Positions 5,018-11,148 of a stretch of DNA of 11,148 nt are shown piece after piece; positions within the stretch are counted from its first letter, which is position 1, and every line of letters begins with the position of its first letter. Under the pieces are notes generated by a model. The model did no database searches and had not been told where the DNA came from. It worked only from the letters and a program-made list of their open reading frames with translations. Both the position numbers and the translations under genes were made by a program. The stretch is from an uncultured Eubacteriales bacterium (GTDB taxonomy: Bacteria > Bacillota > Clostridia > Christensenellales > UBA1242): NCBI GenBank assembly GCA_948787875.1, contig CAQFKO010000038.1, positions 1 to 11,148 on the forward strand, in the 5' to 3' direction.

Positions 5018-5881
5018 ATGAAAGTTGCAAATAATTGGAAAGATTACAGAGTTATTGCCACGGGTGATGGCGAAAAACTTGAGGATTGGAACGGCATTGT
5101 TTTGCTAAGACCTGATCCTCAGGTTATTTGGCATTCAAAAAAACCGCTTTCAAAATTTAAAGGTCTTTCTGCGTGGTATCACAGAAGCGAAACAGGTGGA
5201 GGAGCTTGGCAGTTTTTGAAAAAAGTTCCTGATAATTGGGTAGTAAGTTATAAAAATTTAAAATTTTCACTTAAAACTATGGGCTTTAAGCACACAGGTT
5301 TGTTTCCAGAACAAGCGTATAATTGGGATATTATGATGGAACTTATAAAAAAAGCAAACAGACCCATAAATGTTCTTAATTTGTTTGGTTACACGGGTGG
5401 AGCAACGGTTGCTTGCAGCTCTGCGGGGGCAAGCGTTTGTCATGTTGATGCAGCAAAGAATATGGTTGACAGATGCAAAGAAAATGTTAGGCTTTCGGGC
5501 TTGGAGAGTGCAAAGGTTCGCTATATTGTTGATGATTGCACAAAATTTGTTCAAAGAGAAATTAAGCGCGGTCACAAATATGACGCAATTATTATGGATC
5601 CGCCAAGCTATGGCAGAGGAGCGAGCGGAGAGGTTTGGAAGTTGGAAGATAACTTGTTTGACTTTGTAAAACTTTGCACGCAAGTTTTGTCCGACAAACC
5701 GCTTTTTGTGCTTATTAACAGCTATACTACGGGTCTTGGTGCAACTGTGCTGGAAAATATTTTAAAGCTTACTGTTGGCGAAAAGTTCAGTGGCAAGTGC
5801 GAGGCATATGAACTTTGCTTGCCAACAGACGAAGAAGTGCTTTTGCCTTGCGGTACTAGCGGAATGTTTATCGGCAAATAA
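5018..5881 (+). CDS. Class I SAM-dependent methyltransferase, RlmI/RlmK-like
   Basis: 287 residues. SAM-binding motif I is VLNLFGYTGGATVA (119-132), with the acidic residue of the next strand at D144. The catalytic-site motif DPPSYGRG is at 194-201. The stretch GLFPEQAYNW (94-103) is the conserved lead-in of the RlmI/RlmK (YccW C-terminal domain, COG1092) family, whose known members methylate 23S rRNA bases. There is no PUA or THUMP domain in front, so it corresponds to the stand-alone catalytic domain with an N-terminal beta-rich segment of about 90 residues. The start at 5018 follows the preceding stop by 10 nt and has only a weak GGAAAA site, suggesting translational coupling to the HEPN-CBS gene. 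The exact target base cannot be given. Cytoplasmic. Confidence 0.85.
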   Translation: MKVANNWKDYRVIATGDGEKLEDWNGIVLLRPDPQVIWHSKKPLSKFKGLSAWYHRSETGGGAWQFLKKVPDNWVVSYKNLKFSLKTMGFKHTGLFPEQAYNWDIMMELIKKANRPINVLNLFGYTGGATVACSSAGASVCHVDAAKNMVDRCKENVRLSGLESAKVRYIVDDCTKFVQREIKRGHKYDAIIMDPPSYGRGASGEVWKLEDNLFDFVKLCTQVLSDKPLFVLINSYTTGLGATVLENILKLTVGEKFSGKCEAYELCLPTDEEVLLPCGTSGMFIGK

Positions 5882-5902
5882 AAATCAGCGTTATAAAAAT
5901 TT

Positions 5903-5932
5903 TTGACCGATTTCGGAATTTAAATCTTAATA
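5903..5932 (+). promoter_or_regulatory. Weak promoter candidate before the pseudouridine synthase
   Basis: TTGACC (5903-5908) is a good -35, but the -10 at 17-18 bases (CTTAAT or TTAATA) is poor. No terminator is visible after the methyltransferase gene, so readthrough from upstream is also likely. Confidence 0.3.
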
Positions 5933-5963
5933 TTATTTTGTTTAATTTATTTATAAAACTTTT

Positions 5964-5970
5964 GGAGAAA
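5964..5970 (+). promoter_or_regulatory. Ribosome binding site fixing the pseudouridine synthase start
   Basis: GGAGAAA (GGAG at 5964-5967) lies 6 bases before ATG 5974. The upstream in-frame start at 5938 has no such site. Confidence 0.8.
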
Positions 5971-5973
5971 ATT

Positions 5974-6684
5974 ATGGACATTTTGTTTGAAGATAATCAT
6001 ATTATTGTTGTTAGCAAACCTCAGGGCGTGCCAAGCCAACCAGACCCAAGCGGTGATAAAGATTTGCTTACTATGGTAAAAGAGTATATAAAAGAAAAAT
6101 ATAACAAGCCCGGTGAAGTTTATGTGGGGTTGGTTCACAGACTTGATCGCCCAACAGGCGGTGCAATGGTATTTGCAAAAACCAGCAAGGCTGCGGCAAG
6201 GCTTTGCACGGGGCTTCAAAACGGAGAGTTTGACAAAACTTATTTTGCAGTTGTTTGTGGCAGACCAAGAGAGGCAAAAGGTAAGATTGTAAGTTATCTT
6301 AAAAAAGATGTTAAAAACAATGTAGCAAAAATTGTGCCTCAATCAACAACAGGCGCAAAAAGAGCAGAACTTGATTATGAAACTCTTGCCTATAATCCAG
6401 ATACCGACCATGCACTTATCAAAGTAAAAATCTATTCGGGCAGGGGACACCAAATAAGAATTCAAATGCAAAGCATAAAGTGTCCTGTTTTCGGAGACCA
6501 AAAATACGGCGGATCTGAAATGCCAAAAGTTATGTTAAATCTTTATGCTGTTGAACTTTCGTTCTTGCACCCAATCACAAAACAAAAACTTGTTTTTAGA
6601 GTTTATCCACCGGAAGAGGCTGTTGCTTGGAACGAGTTTAATATTGATAAATTTTTAAAATTAAAAACCAATTTAAATGATTAA
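5974..6684 (+). CDS. RluA-family pseudouridine synthase
   Basis: 236 residues. The enzyme family converts uridine to pseudouridine in rRNA or tRNA. The catalytic motif HRLDRPTGG is at 55-63, with D58 as the catalytic Asp. The N-terminal ILFEDNHIIVVSKPQGVP (3-20) and the later YSGRGHQIRIQ (154-164) and GDQKYGG (174-180) are all standard RluA signatures. No S4 RNA-binding domain is present in front of the catalytic domain, which fits the shorter RluA-like members. The gene lies 92 nt after the methyltransferase and ends in a strong terminator. The exact RNA target cannot be told from sequence, so no symbol is assigned. Confidence 0.95.
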   Translation: MDILFEDNHIIVVSKPQGVPSQPDPSGDKDLLTMVKEYIKEKYNKPGEVYVGLVHRLDRPTGGAMVFAKTSKAAARLCTGLQNGEFDKTYFAVVCGRPREAKGKIVSYLKKDVKNNVAKIVPQSTTGAKRAELDYETLAYNPDTDHALIKVKIYSGRGHQIRIQMQSIKCPVFGDQKYGGSEMPKVMLNLYAVELSFLHPITKQKLVFRVYPPEEAVAWNEFNIDKFLKLKTNLND

Positions 6685-6686
6685 AA

Positions 6687-6715
6687 GTGAGGCGTTATTC
6701 GCCTCACAATTTTTC
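6687..6715 (+). terminator. Intrinsic terminator of the pseudouridine synthase gene
   Basis: GTGAGGCG (6687-6694) pairs perfectly with CGCCTCAC (6700-6707) over a TTATT loop and is followed by AA and TTTTT. It begins 3 bases after the stop codon. Confidence 0.92.
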
Positions 6716-6759
6716 TAAAATAATTATAAATAAATTGTGTTTAACAAAAGAGGTTTGTT

Positions 6760-7701
6760 ATGAGACTATCAAGTGAAATAGAAAATAAAATTGCAGAACT
6801 TTATTTGAGTTTAAAAAGCGAAAAGCTTTCTGTTGCAAGAAAAAATTTAACTGAAAAATATAAGGCTCAAACGGCGTCGGGAAAGACTTTGATTGACAGT
6901 GCGGAAGAGAGCGCATTATATGCTGTTTCAAGAATGCCCGCAACTTTTGCTTGCTTGTCTTCACTGTTAAAGCAATTGATTTTTGAAAATAAATTAAAAG
7001 AAATTTCTTCGGTTGCAGATGTTGGTTCGGGCACGGGTGCAGGATATTTTGCGATAAAAAATAATTTTGAGCAAGTTGATATTAGCCTTGTTGAACGAGA
7101 TAAAAATATGATTTTTGTTTTTAACAAGCTTGAAAAAGATAAGCAAGTTTTGTGTGCTGATATTGTTTGTGACCAAATAAATTTAAAGGCAGACCTTGTT
7201 ATTTGCAGTTATGTTTTGAACGAAATTCCGCAAGAGAAAAGATTGCAAGTTTTAAACAAGCTTTTGGAAATGTCTGAAAAATATGTTCTTTTGGTTGACA
7301 GCGGAACACCAAAAAACTATGAATATATGATGCAATTAAAGGCTGAACTTGCTGACAAAAATGCAAAAGTAGTTGCTCCTTGTATGAGCGAGATTTGCAC
7401 TCTTAAAAATGATTATTGTCAGTTTTATGCAAGGGTAGAGAGGTCTTCACTTTTACGGCAATCAAAGTCGGGAGCACTTCCTTATGAAGACGAAAAGTAT
7501 TTTTATCTTCTTATTGAAAAACAACAAAATAATAATGACGGCAATTTAAACAAAAGAGTTATTCGCAGGCCGAATATAAAAACCAATGTTGTGGAACTTG
7601 TGGTTTGTTCAAACAGCGGGGTGCAAAATATTCAAGTTACAAAAAAAGATAAACAACAATTCAAAGTTGCTAAAAAAGTTAAAATAAATGAACTACTTTA
7701 A
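6760..7701 (+). CDS. Rsm22-family methyltransferase-like protein with four conserved cysteines
   Basis: 313 residues. The Rossmann-type SAM motif is VADVGSGTGAGYF (85-97), followed by LVERDKNM (110-117) and CSYVLNEI (149-156), as in the Rsm22 family (mitochondrial small-subunit assembly factor, METTL17). The C-terminal half holds VAPCMSEICTLKNDYCQF (205-222), then ARVERSSLLRQ and LPYEDEKYFYL, again Rsm22 signatures. Cys208, Cys213, Cys220 and Cys283 (VVCSNSGV) are in the order and region where METTL17 binds a [4Fe-4S] cluster. In family members this domain binds the small ribosomal subunit; methyltransfer activity is disputed. AAAGAGG (6747-6753) lies 6 bases before the ATG. It is transcribed alone between two terminators; no clear -35/-10 pair is seen in the short gap before it. 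Confidence 0.85.
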   Translation: MRLSSEIENKIAELYLSLKSEKLSVARKNLTEKYKAQTASGKTLIDSAEESALYAVSRMPATFACLSSLLKQLIFENKLKEISSVADVGSGTGAGYFAIKNNFEQVDISLVERDKNMIFVFNKLEKDKQVLCADIVCDQINLKADLVICSYVLNEIPQEKRLQVLNKLLEMSEKYVLLVDSGTPKNYEYMMQLKAELADKNAKVVAPCMSEICTLKNDYCQFYARVERSSLLRQSKSGALPYEDEKYFYLLIEKQQNNNDGNLNKRVIRRPNIKTNVVELVVCSNSGVQNIQVTKKDKQQFKVAKKVKINELL

Positions 7702-7733
7702 GGAGCTATGTTACACATACCTCCTTATTTTTT
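7699..7733 (+). terminator. Intrinsic terminator of the Rsm22-like gene
   Basis: TAAGGAG (7699-7705) pairs with CTCCTTA (7721-7727), with an inner TATG/CATA stem after one C-C mismatch, then TTTTTT (7728-7733). The TAA stop codon forms the foot of the stem, so coding and terminator sequence overlap. Confidence 0.88.
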
Positions 7734-7761
7734 CGAGCTTTATGTTATTTTTTTTAAATAA

Positions 7762-7791
7762 AAAAAGACCTTAAATATTTAAGGTCTTTTT
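7762..7791. terminator. Bidirectional terminator between convergent genes
   Basis: A near-perfect palindrome built on AAGACCTTAAA and TTTAAGGTCTT, flanked by an A-run on the left and a T-run on the right, works on either strand. On the minus strand it ends the scaffold/GGGtGRT operon 6 bases past its stop; on the plus strand it backs up the terminator at 7699-7733. Confidence 0.88.
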
Positions 7792-7797
7792 GTTTTA

Positions 7798-8796
7798 TTA
7801 TCTTTTGATTTGACCAACTGCAACGGCAAGAGCTACTGTTGCGCCAACCATTGGGTTGTTGCCCATACCGATTAAGCCCATCATATCTACGTGAGCAGGA
7901 ACAGAAGACGAACCGGCAAATTGTGCATCTGAGTGCATTCTTCCCATTGTGTCTGTCATGCCATAGCTTGCAGGACCTGCTGCCATGTTGTCTGGGTGAA
8001 GGGTTCTTCCTGTGCCACCGCCAGAAGCAACTGAAAAATAATCTTTTCCTTTTTCTGTGCAAAGCTTTTTGTATGTGCCTGCAACAGGGTGTTGAAATCT
8101 TGTTGGGTTGGTTGAGTTTCCTGTGATAGATACATCAACATTTTCGTGTTCCATTATAGCAACACCTTCGTTAACATCGTCAGCACCATAAACTCTTACT
8201 TTGCTTCTTTCGCCATCAGAGAACTTAACGGTTTTAACAACACCAAGTTTTGCTGCTGCATAGTCATATTCGGTTTGAACATAAGTAAAACCATTTACTC
8301 TTGAAATAATGTAAGCTGCATCTTTTCCAAGACCGTTCAAAATTACTTGAAGAGGTTCTTTTCTTACTTTGTTTGCTGTTGTTGCAATTCCGATAGCACC
8401 TTCTGCTGCGGCAAAGCTTTCGTGTCCTGCCAAAAAGCAGAAGCATTTTGTTTTTTCATTTAGAAGCATTGAAGCAAGGTTTCCGTGGCCAAGACCAACT
8501 TTTCTGTGGTCGGCAACAGAACCCGGAACGCAGAATGCTTGAAGTCCAACGCCCAGCCATTTGCCTGCTTCTTCGGCTGTTTTTGCACCTTGTTTTATTG
8601 CAAGGGCAGTGCCGAGTGTGTATGCCCAAACAGCATTTTCAAAACAGATTTGTTGAATTCCGCGAACGGTTTTTTCAACATCAATTCCGGCATTGTCACA
8701 AATTTCTTTTGCTTCTTCCAAGCTTTTAATTCCATATTTATTTAGGCACTCATTAATGCCAACTTCTCTTTTTTCTTTACCTTCAAAATTAACCAT
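7798..8796 (-). CDS. GGGtGRT protein (conserved, function unknown)
   Basis: 332 residues. It belongs to the family named after its motif, here SGGGTGRT at 258-265, followed by a Gly/Met-rich conserved stretch (PASYGMTDTMGRMHSD, 275-290) and MGLIGMGNNPMVGA (306-319). Other conserved-looking segments are VPGSVADHRKVGLGHGN (90-106), FCFLAGHESFAAAEGA (119-134) and ITGNSTNPTRFQHP (224-237). Gly-rich turns suggest a nucleotide- or phosphate-binding enzyme fold, but no function is established. There is no signal peptide; the C-terminal VGATVALAVAVGQI is Ala/Val-rich but too short and too polar at its ends to call a membrane segment. It is the second gene of an operon: its ATG is 3 bases after the stop of the Fe-S scaffold gene and its AAAGGAG site overlaps that stop. 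The fixed pairing with a NifU-like scaffold suggests an Fe-S-dependent role (inferred). Confidence 0.88.
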   Translation of the reverse strand: MVNFEGKEKREVGINECLNKYGIKSLEEAKEICDNAGIDVEKTVRGIQQICFENAVWAYTLGTALAIKQGAKTAEEAGKWLGVGLQAFCVPGSVADHRKVGLGHGNLASMLLNEKTKCFCFLAGHESFAAAEGAIGIATTANKVRKEPLQVILNGLGKDAAYIISRVNGFTYVQTEYDYAAAKLGVVKTVKFSDGERSKVRVYGADDVNEGVAIMEHENVDVSITGNSTNPTRFQHPVAGTYKKLCTEKGKDYFSVASGGGTGRTLHPDNMAAGPASYGMTDTMGRMHSDAQFAGSSSVPAHVDMMGLIGMGNNPMVGATVALAVAVGQIKR

Positions 8797-8799
8797 AGT

Positions 8800-9492
8800 T
8801 TACTCCTTTCTTGGATCAATATAACTTGCTGCTTCGTTATATCTTCCATAGGTTTTAAGATTTGCTTTTAATGCTTCGTCTGCATTGGTGCCGGCTTTAA
8901 TTGCTTCCATCATTTTGCCCATGTTAACAAATTCATAACCAATGATTTCATTGTTTTTGTCTAAGGCAAGTTTTGTTATATAGCCTTCTGCCATGCTAAG
9001 ATATCTTGGCCCTTTGAGTTTTGTTGAATAGCTTGTTCCAACTTGTGAGCAAAGACCTTTTCCAAGATCGTCCATACCTGCGCCGATTTCAAGACCGTCA
9101 TCAGAAAATGCAGATTGTGTTCTTCCATAAACAATTTGCAAAAACAGTTCGCGCATTGCAACGTTGATTGCGTCGCAAACAAGGTCGGTATTAAGAGCTT
9201 CCAAAATGGTTTTGCCTGCAAGAATTTCAGAAGCCATGGCAGCAGAGTGGGTCATTCCACTGCAACCGATTGTTTCAACCAAAGCTTCTTCAATAATTCC
9301 GTTTTTAACATTAAGCGTAAGTTTGCAAGCACCTTGTTGAGGAGCGCAATGACCAATGCCATGTGTTAGTCCAGAAATGTCTTTGATTTCTTTTGCGGTA
9401 ATCCACTTGCCCTCTTCTGGAATAGGGGCGGATTTGTGATTTGCACCCTTCAAAACGGGGCACATATTCTCTACATGTTTTGATATATTCAT
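8800..9492 (-). CDS. NifU/IscU-like iron-sulfur cluster scaffold-family protein
   Basis: 230 residues. The segment ETIGCSGMTHSAAMASEILAGKT (73-95, split here around Cys77) matches the IscU/NifU N-terminal motif in which a GC-containing loop precedes a Ser/Ala-rich helix and GKT. Other cysteines that could complete a cluster site are Cys49 and Cys56 (GHCAPQQGACK) and Cys106 (LVCDAIN); Cys11 and Cys148 are also present. Compared with a 130-residue IscU it has an extra C-terminal half (about 135-230) containing GPRYLSMAEGYITKLALD and GKMMEAIKAGTNADEALKANLK, so it is a specialised scaffold variant. It is first in the operon with the GGGtGRT protein, and the two occur together in many anaerobic Bacillota (known from annotation practice). 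No suf or isc genes are in the window. AGAGGTGA (9503-9496) lies 3 bases before the ATG. Cytoplasmic; a dedicated scaffold for its partner is inferred. Confidence 0.85.
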   Translation of the reverse strand: MNISKHVENMCPVLKGANHKSAPIPEEGKWITAKEIKDISGLTHGIGHCAPQQGACKLTLNVKNGIIEEALVETIGCSGMTHSAAMASEILAGKTILEALNTDLVCDAINVAMRELFLQIVYGRTQSAFSDDGLEIGAGMDDLGKGLCSQVGTSYSTKLKGPRYLSMAEGYITKLALDKNNEIIGYEFVNMGKMMEAIKAGTNADEALKANLKTYGRYNEAASYIDPRKE

Positions 9493-9529
9493 ATTTCACC
9501 TCTTAAAATTAGCTTTTGTAGCCACCAAA

Positions 9530-9559
9530 AGTATAGCACAGCCACAAATAAAAAAGCAA
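9530..9559 (-). promoter_or_regulatory. Promoter of the scaffold-GGGtGRT operon
   Basis: On the minus strand TTGCTT (9559-9554) and TATACT (9535-9530) are 18 bases apart, with TGC directly before the -10. The predicted leader is about 30 nt. Confidence 0.6.
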
Positions 9560-9591
9560 ACATTTATTTTAACTAGATTGTTTATTTAGTT

Positions 9592-9619
9592 TTGAAAAGT
9601 AAAAAAAGTATGCTATACT
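9592..9619 (+). promoter_or_regulatory. Promoter of the yigZ-recX pair
   Basis: TTGAAA (9592-9597) and TATACT (9614-9619) are 16 bases apart with TGC directly before the -10. The leader would be about 31 nt. Confidence 0.65.
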
Positions 9620-9656
9620 TATTTTATAAAAAAATCTATTATTTGGTGAGGAATTT

Positions 9657-10379
9657 ATGGCAGATCGTCCGGGCTATGTTAATGTTGATACTATCTATGA
9701 AGAACAAGACCAAGTTAAGCAAGAGGTAAAAAATGACTATACTTCGGTTGAAGAAACCGCAATGGTTGAAATGACCATAAAAAAGTCAAGGTTTATCGGA
9801 CTAGCATTTCATGTTGAATCAGATGACGAGGTTCATAATATTATTGCAAACCTCAGAGCCAGCAACAAAAATGCAAAGCATGTTGCTTATGCCTTTGTTT
9901 TGGGGGAAGAATATTCGGTTGCAAAAAACAATGATGACGGCGAACCTGCGGGTTCTGCGGGTGCTCCGATTTTTGAAGCTATCAAAAAAATGCATTTAAC
10001 AAACACTTTGGTTGCGGTTGTTAGATATTTCGGAGGAATCGAACTTGGAAAGAGCAGGCTTACTCGTGTTTATAATGCAACAGCAGCGGGGGTTTTGACC
10101 GAAGCCAAAAAATATAAAATGGTTTATTGCAATGAAGTTGAGATTAAGGTTTCATATCAAAACTATGGTGCGGTTAACAAACTTTTTGCGGATAGCAATG
10201 TTCATATTATAGAACAAAAAAATGACGAGTCTATGCCACTTATAAAAATTGCCGTTCCCATAAATTCGTCAGAAAAGGTTATGGCAAGCATAAGGGCAAG
10301 AACAAGAGGCGCGGGAATTATAACAAAATACGGCACAGGGTTTTATAAGTTTCCATATATTACCGAAGCTGAAAAATAG
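9657..10379 (+). CDS. yigZ: YigZ/IMPACT-family protein
   Basis: 240 residues. The UPF0029 domain (about 38-150) shows KKSRFIG (42-48), NDDGEPAGSAGAP (92-104), VVRYFGGIELGKSRL (121-135) and ATAAG, the hallmark of the YigZ family; a DUF1949-type C-terminal domain follows (about 155-235). The eukaryotic relative IMPACT regulates the eIF2-alpha kinase GCN2; the bacterial role is not settled, with translation or nucleic-acid binding suggested. The first 25 or so residues (MADRPGYVNVDTIYEEQDQV...) are extra compared with the usual start just before the YTSVEE segment and are acidic and polar. The start is still preferred because GGTGAGGA (9645-9652) is well placed before it. No Met occurs between residues 2 and 35, which also supports it. 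recX follows after 17 nt. Confidence 0.92.
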   Translation: MADRPGYVNVDTIYEEQDQVKQEVKNDYTSVEETAMVEMTIKKSRFIGLAFHVESDDEVHNIIANLRASNKNAKHVAYAFVLGEEYSVAKNNDDGEPAGSAGAPIFEAIKKMHLTNTLVAVVRYFGGIELGKSRLTRVYNATAAGVLTEAKKYKMVYCNEVEIKVSYQNYGAVNKLFADSNVHIIEQKNDESMPLIKIAVPINSSEKVMASIRARTRGAGIITKYGTGFYKFPYITEAEK

Positions 10380-10396
10380 GCTTTATAGAGGTTATT

Positions 10397-11041
10397 GTGG
10401 CAATAATTACAAAAATAGAAGAACAAAAAAACAAAAAGCGAGTCAACATTTTTGTTGATAACGCTTTTTTTTGTGGCTTAACAAAAGAAACAGCCATTAT
10501 TTTTAAATTAAAAGTAGGCTCTGAGGTAAATCAAAAACAGTTGGAAGAAGCAATTTTTGCCAGCGAGGTAAACAGGGCTTTTGAAAAGGCAAGTGATTAT
10601 ATTGGAAGCAGAATGCACACAAAAAAAGAACTTTATGACAAACTTTTAAAAAAGGGCTTTGAAAAATCCGTTGCAGACAAAGCGGTAAAAAAACTTGAAG
10701 AGTATCATTATGTTGATGATGCACTTTTTGCAAGGCAATATGTTGGGGTCTATAAAAAGTATTCAAAAAAAATGCTGATGTGCAAACTTTTGGAAAAGGG
10801 TGTAAGCAAAGATATAATAGAAGAAGCGTTGGTAACAAGAGAAGACGAAGATGAGCTTGAAGCTTGCAAGAAACACGCAAAAGCATATATAAAGGGAAAA
10901 GATGTATCTGATAAAGAGAGTGTTCAAAAACTTTTTGCTTCACTTGCAAGAAGGGGTTATTCGTTTGATATTATTAAAAAAGCAACAAAAAGTGTGCTTT
11001 GTGAAGATTGTGAAGACGAATTTCCCGAAAATTACGATTAA
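10397..11041 (+). CDS. recX: Regulatory protein RecX
   Basis: 214 residues, starting at GTG 10397 with AGAGG (10387-10391) five bases upstream. RecX binds RecA filaments and modulates recombination and the SOS response. The core signature RMHTKKELYDKLLKKGF (72-88), EYHYVDDALFARQYV (102-116) and the later SLARRGYSFDIIKKA (182-196) are typical three-helix RecX repeats. The N-terminal ~55 residues (ITKIEEQKNKKRVNIFVDNAF) form the beta-rich extension common in Bacillota RecX. The tail is acidic with two Cys (CEDCEDEFPENYD). It is co-transcribed with yigZ; recA is not in the window. No terminator is visible after the stop. Confidence 0.95.
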   Translation: MAIITKIEEQKNKKRVNIFVDNAFFCGLTKETAIIFKLKVGSEVNQKQLEEAIFASEVNRAFEKASDYIGSRMHTKKELYDKLLKKGFEKSVADKAVKKLEEYHYVDDALFARQYVGVYKKYSKKMLMCKLLEKGVSKDIIEEALVTREDEDELEACKKHAKAYIKGKDVSDKESVQKLFASLARRGYSFDIIKKATKSVLCEDCEDEFPENYD

Positions 11042-11090
11042 AATGCACAAAATAGGTTATGAAATAGTTACAAAAATTTTATAATGGGTA

Positions 11091-11119
11091 TTGACTTTTT
11101 TATCAAAAAGTGCTATTAT
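11091..11119 (+). promoter_or_regulatory. Strong sigma-A promoter for a gene beyond the window
   Basis: TTGACT (11091-11096) and TATTAT (11114-11119) are separated by exactly 17 bases, with TGC before the -10. The predicted transcript start is about 11126. Confidence 0.8.
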
Positions 11120-11124
11120 ACTTC

Positions 11125-11144
11125 TAACCATAGAAATATGGTTA
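11125..11144 (+). other. 5'-leader hairpin with GAAA loop
   Basis: TAACCATA (11125-11132) pairs with TATGGTTA (11137-11144) around GAAA, a GNRA-type tetraloop. It begins at the predicted transcript start, so the RNA would start with a stem-loop. An A-run, not a T-run, follows, so it is not a terminator. A role in mRNA stability or as an operator is possible. Confidence 0.5.
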
Positions 11145-11148
11145 AAAA

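Larger units (their letters stand above)
9529..9620. repeat. 10-bp inverted repeat formed by two divergent -10 regions
   Basis: AAGTATAGCA (9529-9538) and TGCTATACTT (9611-9620) are exact reverse complements. Each contains the extended -10 of one divergent transcript, so the symmetry is at least partly explained by promoter function. Confidence 0.6.

Noticed and set aside
4285..5881. HEPN-CBS plus methyltransferase as a toxin-antitoxin or restriction system
   Set aside because: The methyltransferase carries RlmI/K-family rRNA signatures and no nucleotidyltransferase or typical antitoxin is present; a phage-defence reading is not supported.
6716..6746. Promoter for the Rsm22-like gene (TATAAA at 6725-6730)
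   Set aside because: The -10-like hexamer has no -35 at a proper distance, since that position falls in the preceding terminator stem.
7839..8745. Plus-strand open frames of 86-95 codons
   Set aside because: They are complementary to the well-supported GGGtGRT coding region and have no independent signal.
11042..11090. Terminator after recX
   Set aside because: No stem of useful strength followed by a T-run was found between the recX stop and the next promoter.

Overview
The window looks like a chromosomal stretch from a low-GC member of the Bacillota, most likely Clostridia. Three things point there: a full-length spo0A (found only in the endospore-forming lineage), a 270-nt SRP RNA of the large type with an Alu domain, and strongly AT-rich genes with AAAGGAG-type ribosome binding sites. 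The standard genetic code fits every gene. The absence of the usual spoIVB/recN neighbours of spo0A suggests an uncultured or divergent lineage; this last point is inference.

Layout. 1-1328 (+): 3' part of a BspA-type leucine-rich-repeat protein, ended by a clear terminator. 1377-2072: a long AT-rich non-coding stretch holding a degenerate inverted repeat and the spo0A control region, with Spo0A boxes, two extended -10 promoters and a 10-bp-phased ACGAA repeat. 2073-2828 (+): spo0A. 2932-3201 (-): SRP RNA gene, convergent to spo0A, with its own promoter and terminator. 3317-4222 (+): a HAD-like protein with an altered catalytic motif. 4285-5881 (+): a HEPN-like/CBS fusion protein followed 10 nt later by an RlmI/RlmK-type methyltransferase. 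5974-6684 (+): an RluA-family pseudouridine synthase with terminator. 6760-7701 (+): an Rsm22-family methyltransferase-like protein with four candidate Fe-S cysteines. 7798-9492 (-): a two-gene operon, NifU/IscU-like scaffold then GGGtGRT protein. 9657-11041 (+): a YigZ-recX pair, divergent from the scaffold operon. 11091-11148: a strong promoter and a 5'-leader hairpin for a gene beyond the window.

Functional theme. The middle of the window is rich in translation functions: SRP RNA (membrane targeting), two rRNA/tRNA-modification-type enzymes (RlmI/K-like and RluA-like), the Rsm22-like ribosome-associated protein and YigZ (IMPACT family). Two Fe-S-linked elements, the scaffold/GGGtGRT pair and the Rsm22-like protein, are convergent neighbours sharing a bidirectional terminator. 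Most of the window is housekeeping. The less understood items are the HEPN-CBS protein, the GGGtGRT/scaffold pair, the HAD-like protein with DxN in motif I, the Spo0A receiver with an altered acidic pocket, and an SRP RNA whose helix 8 lacks the GGAA tetraloop.
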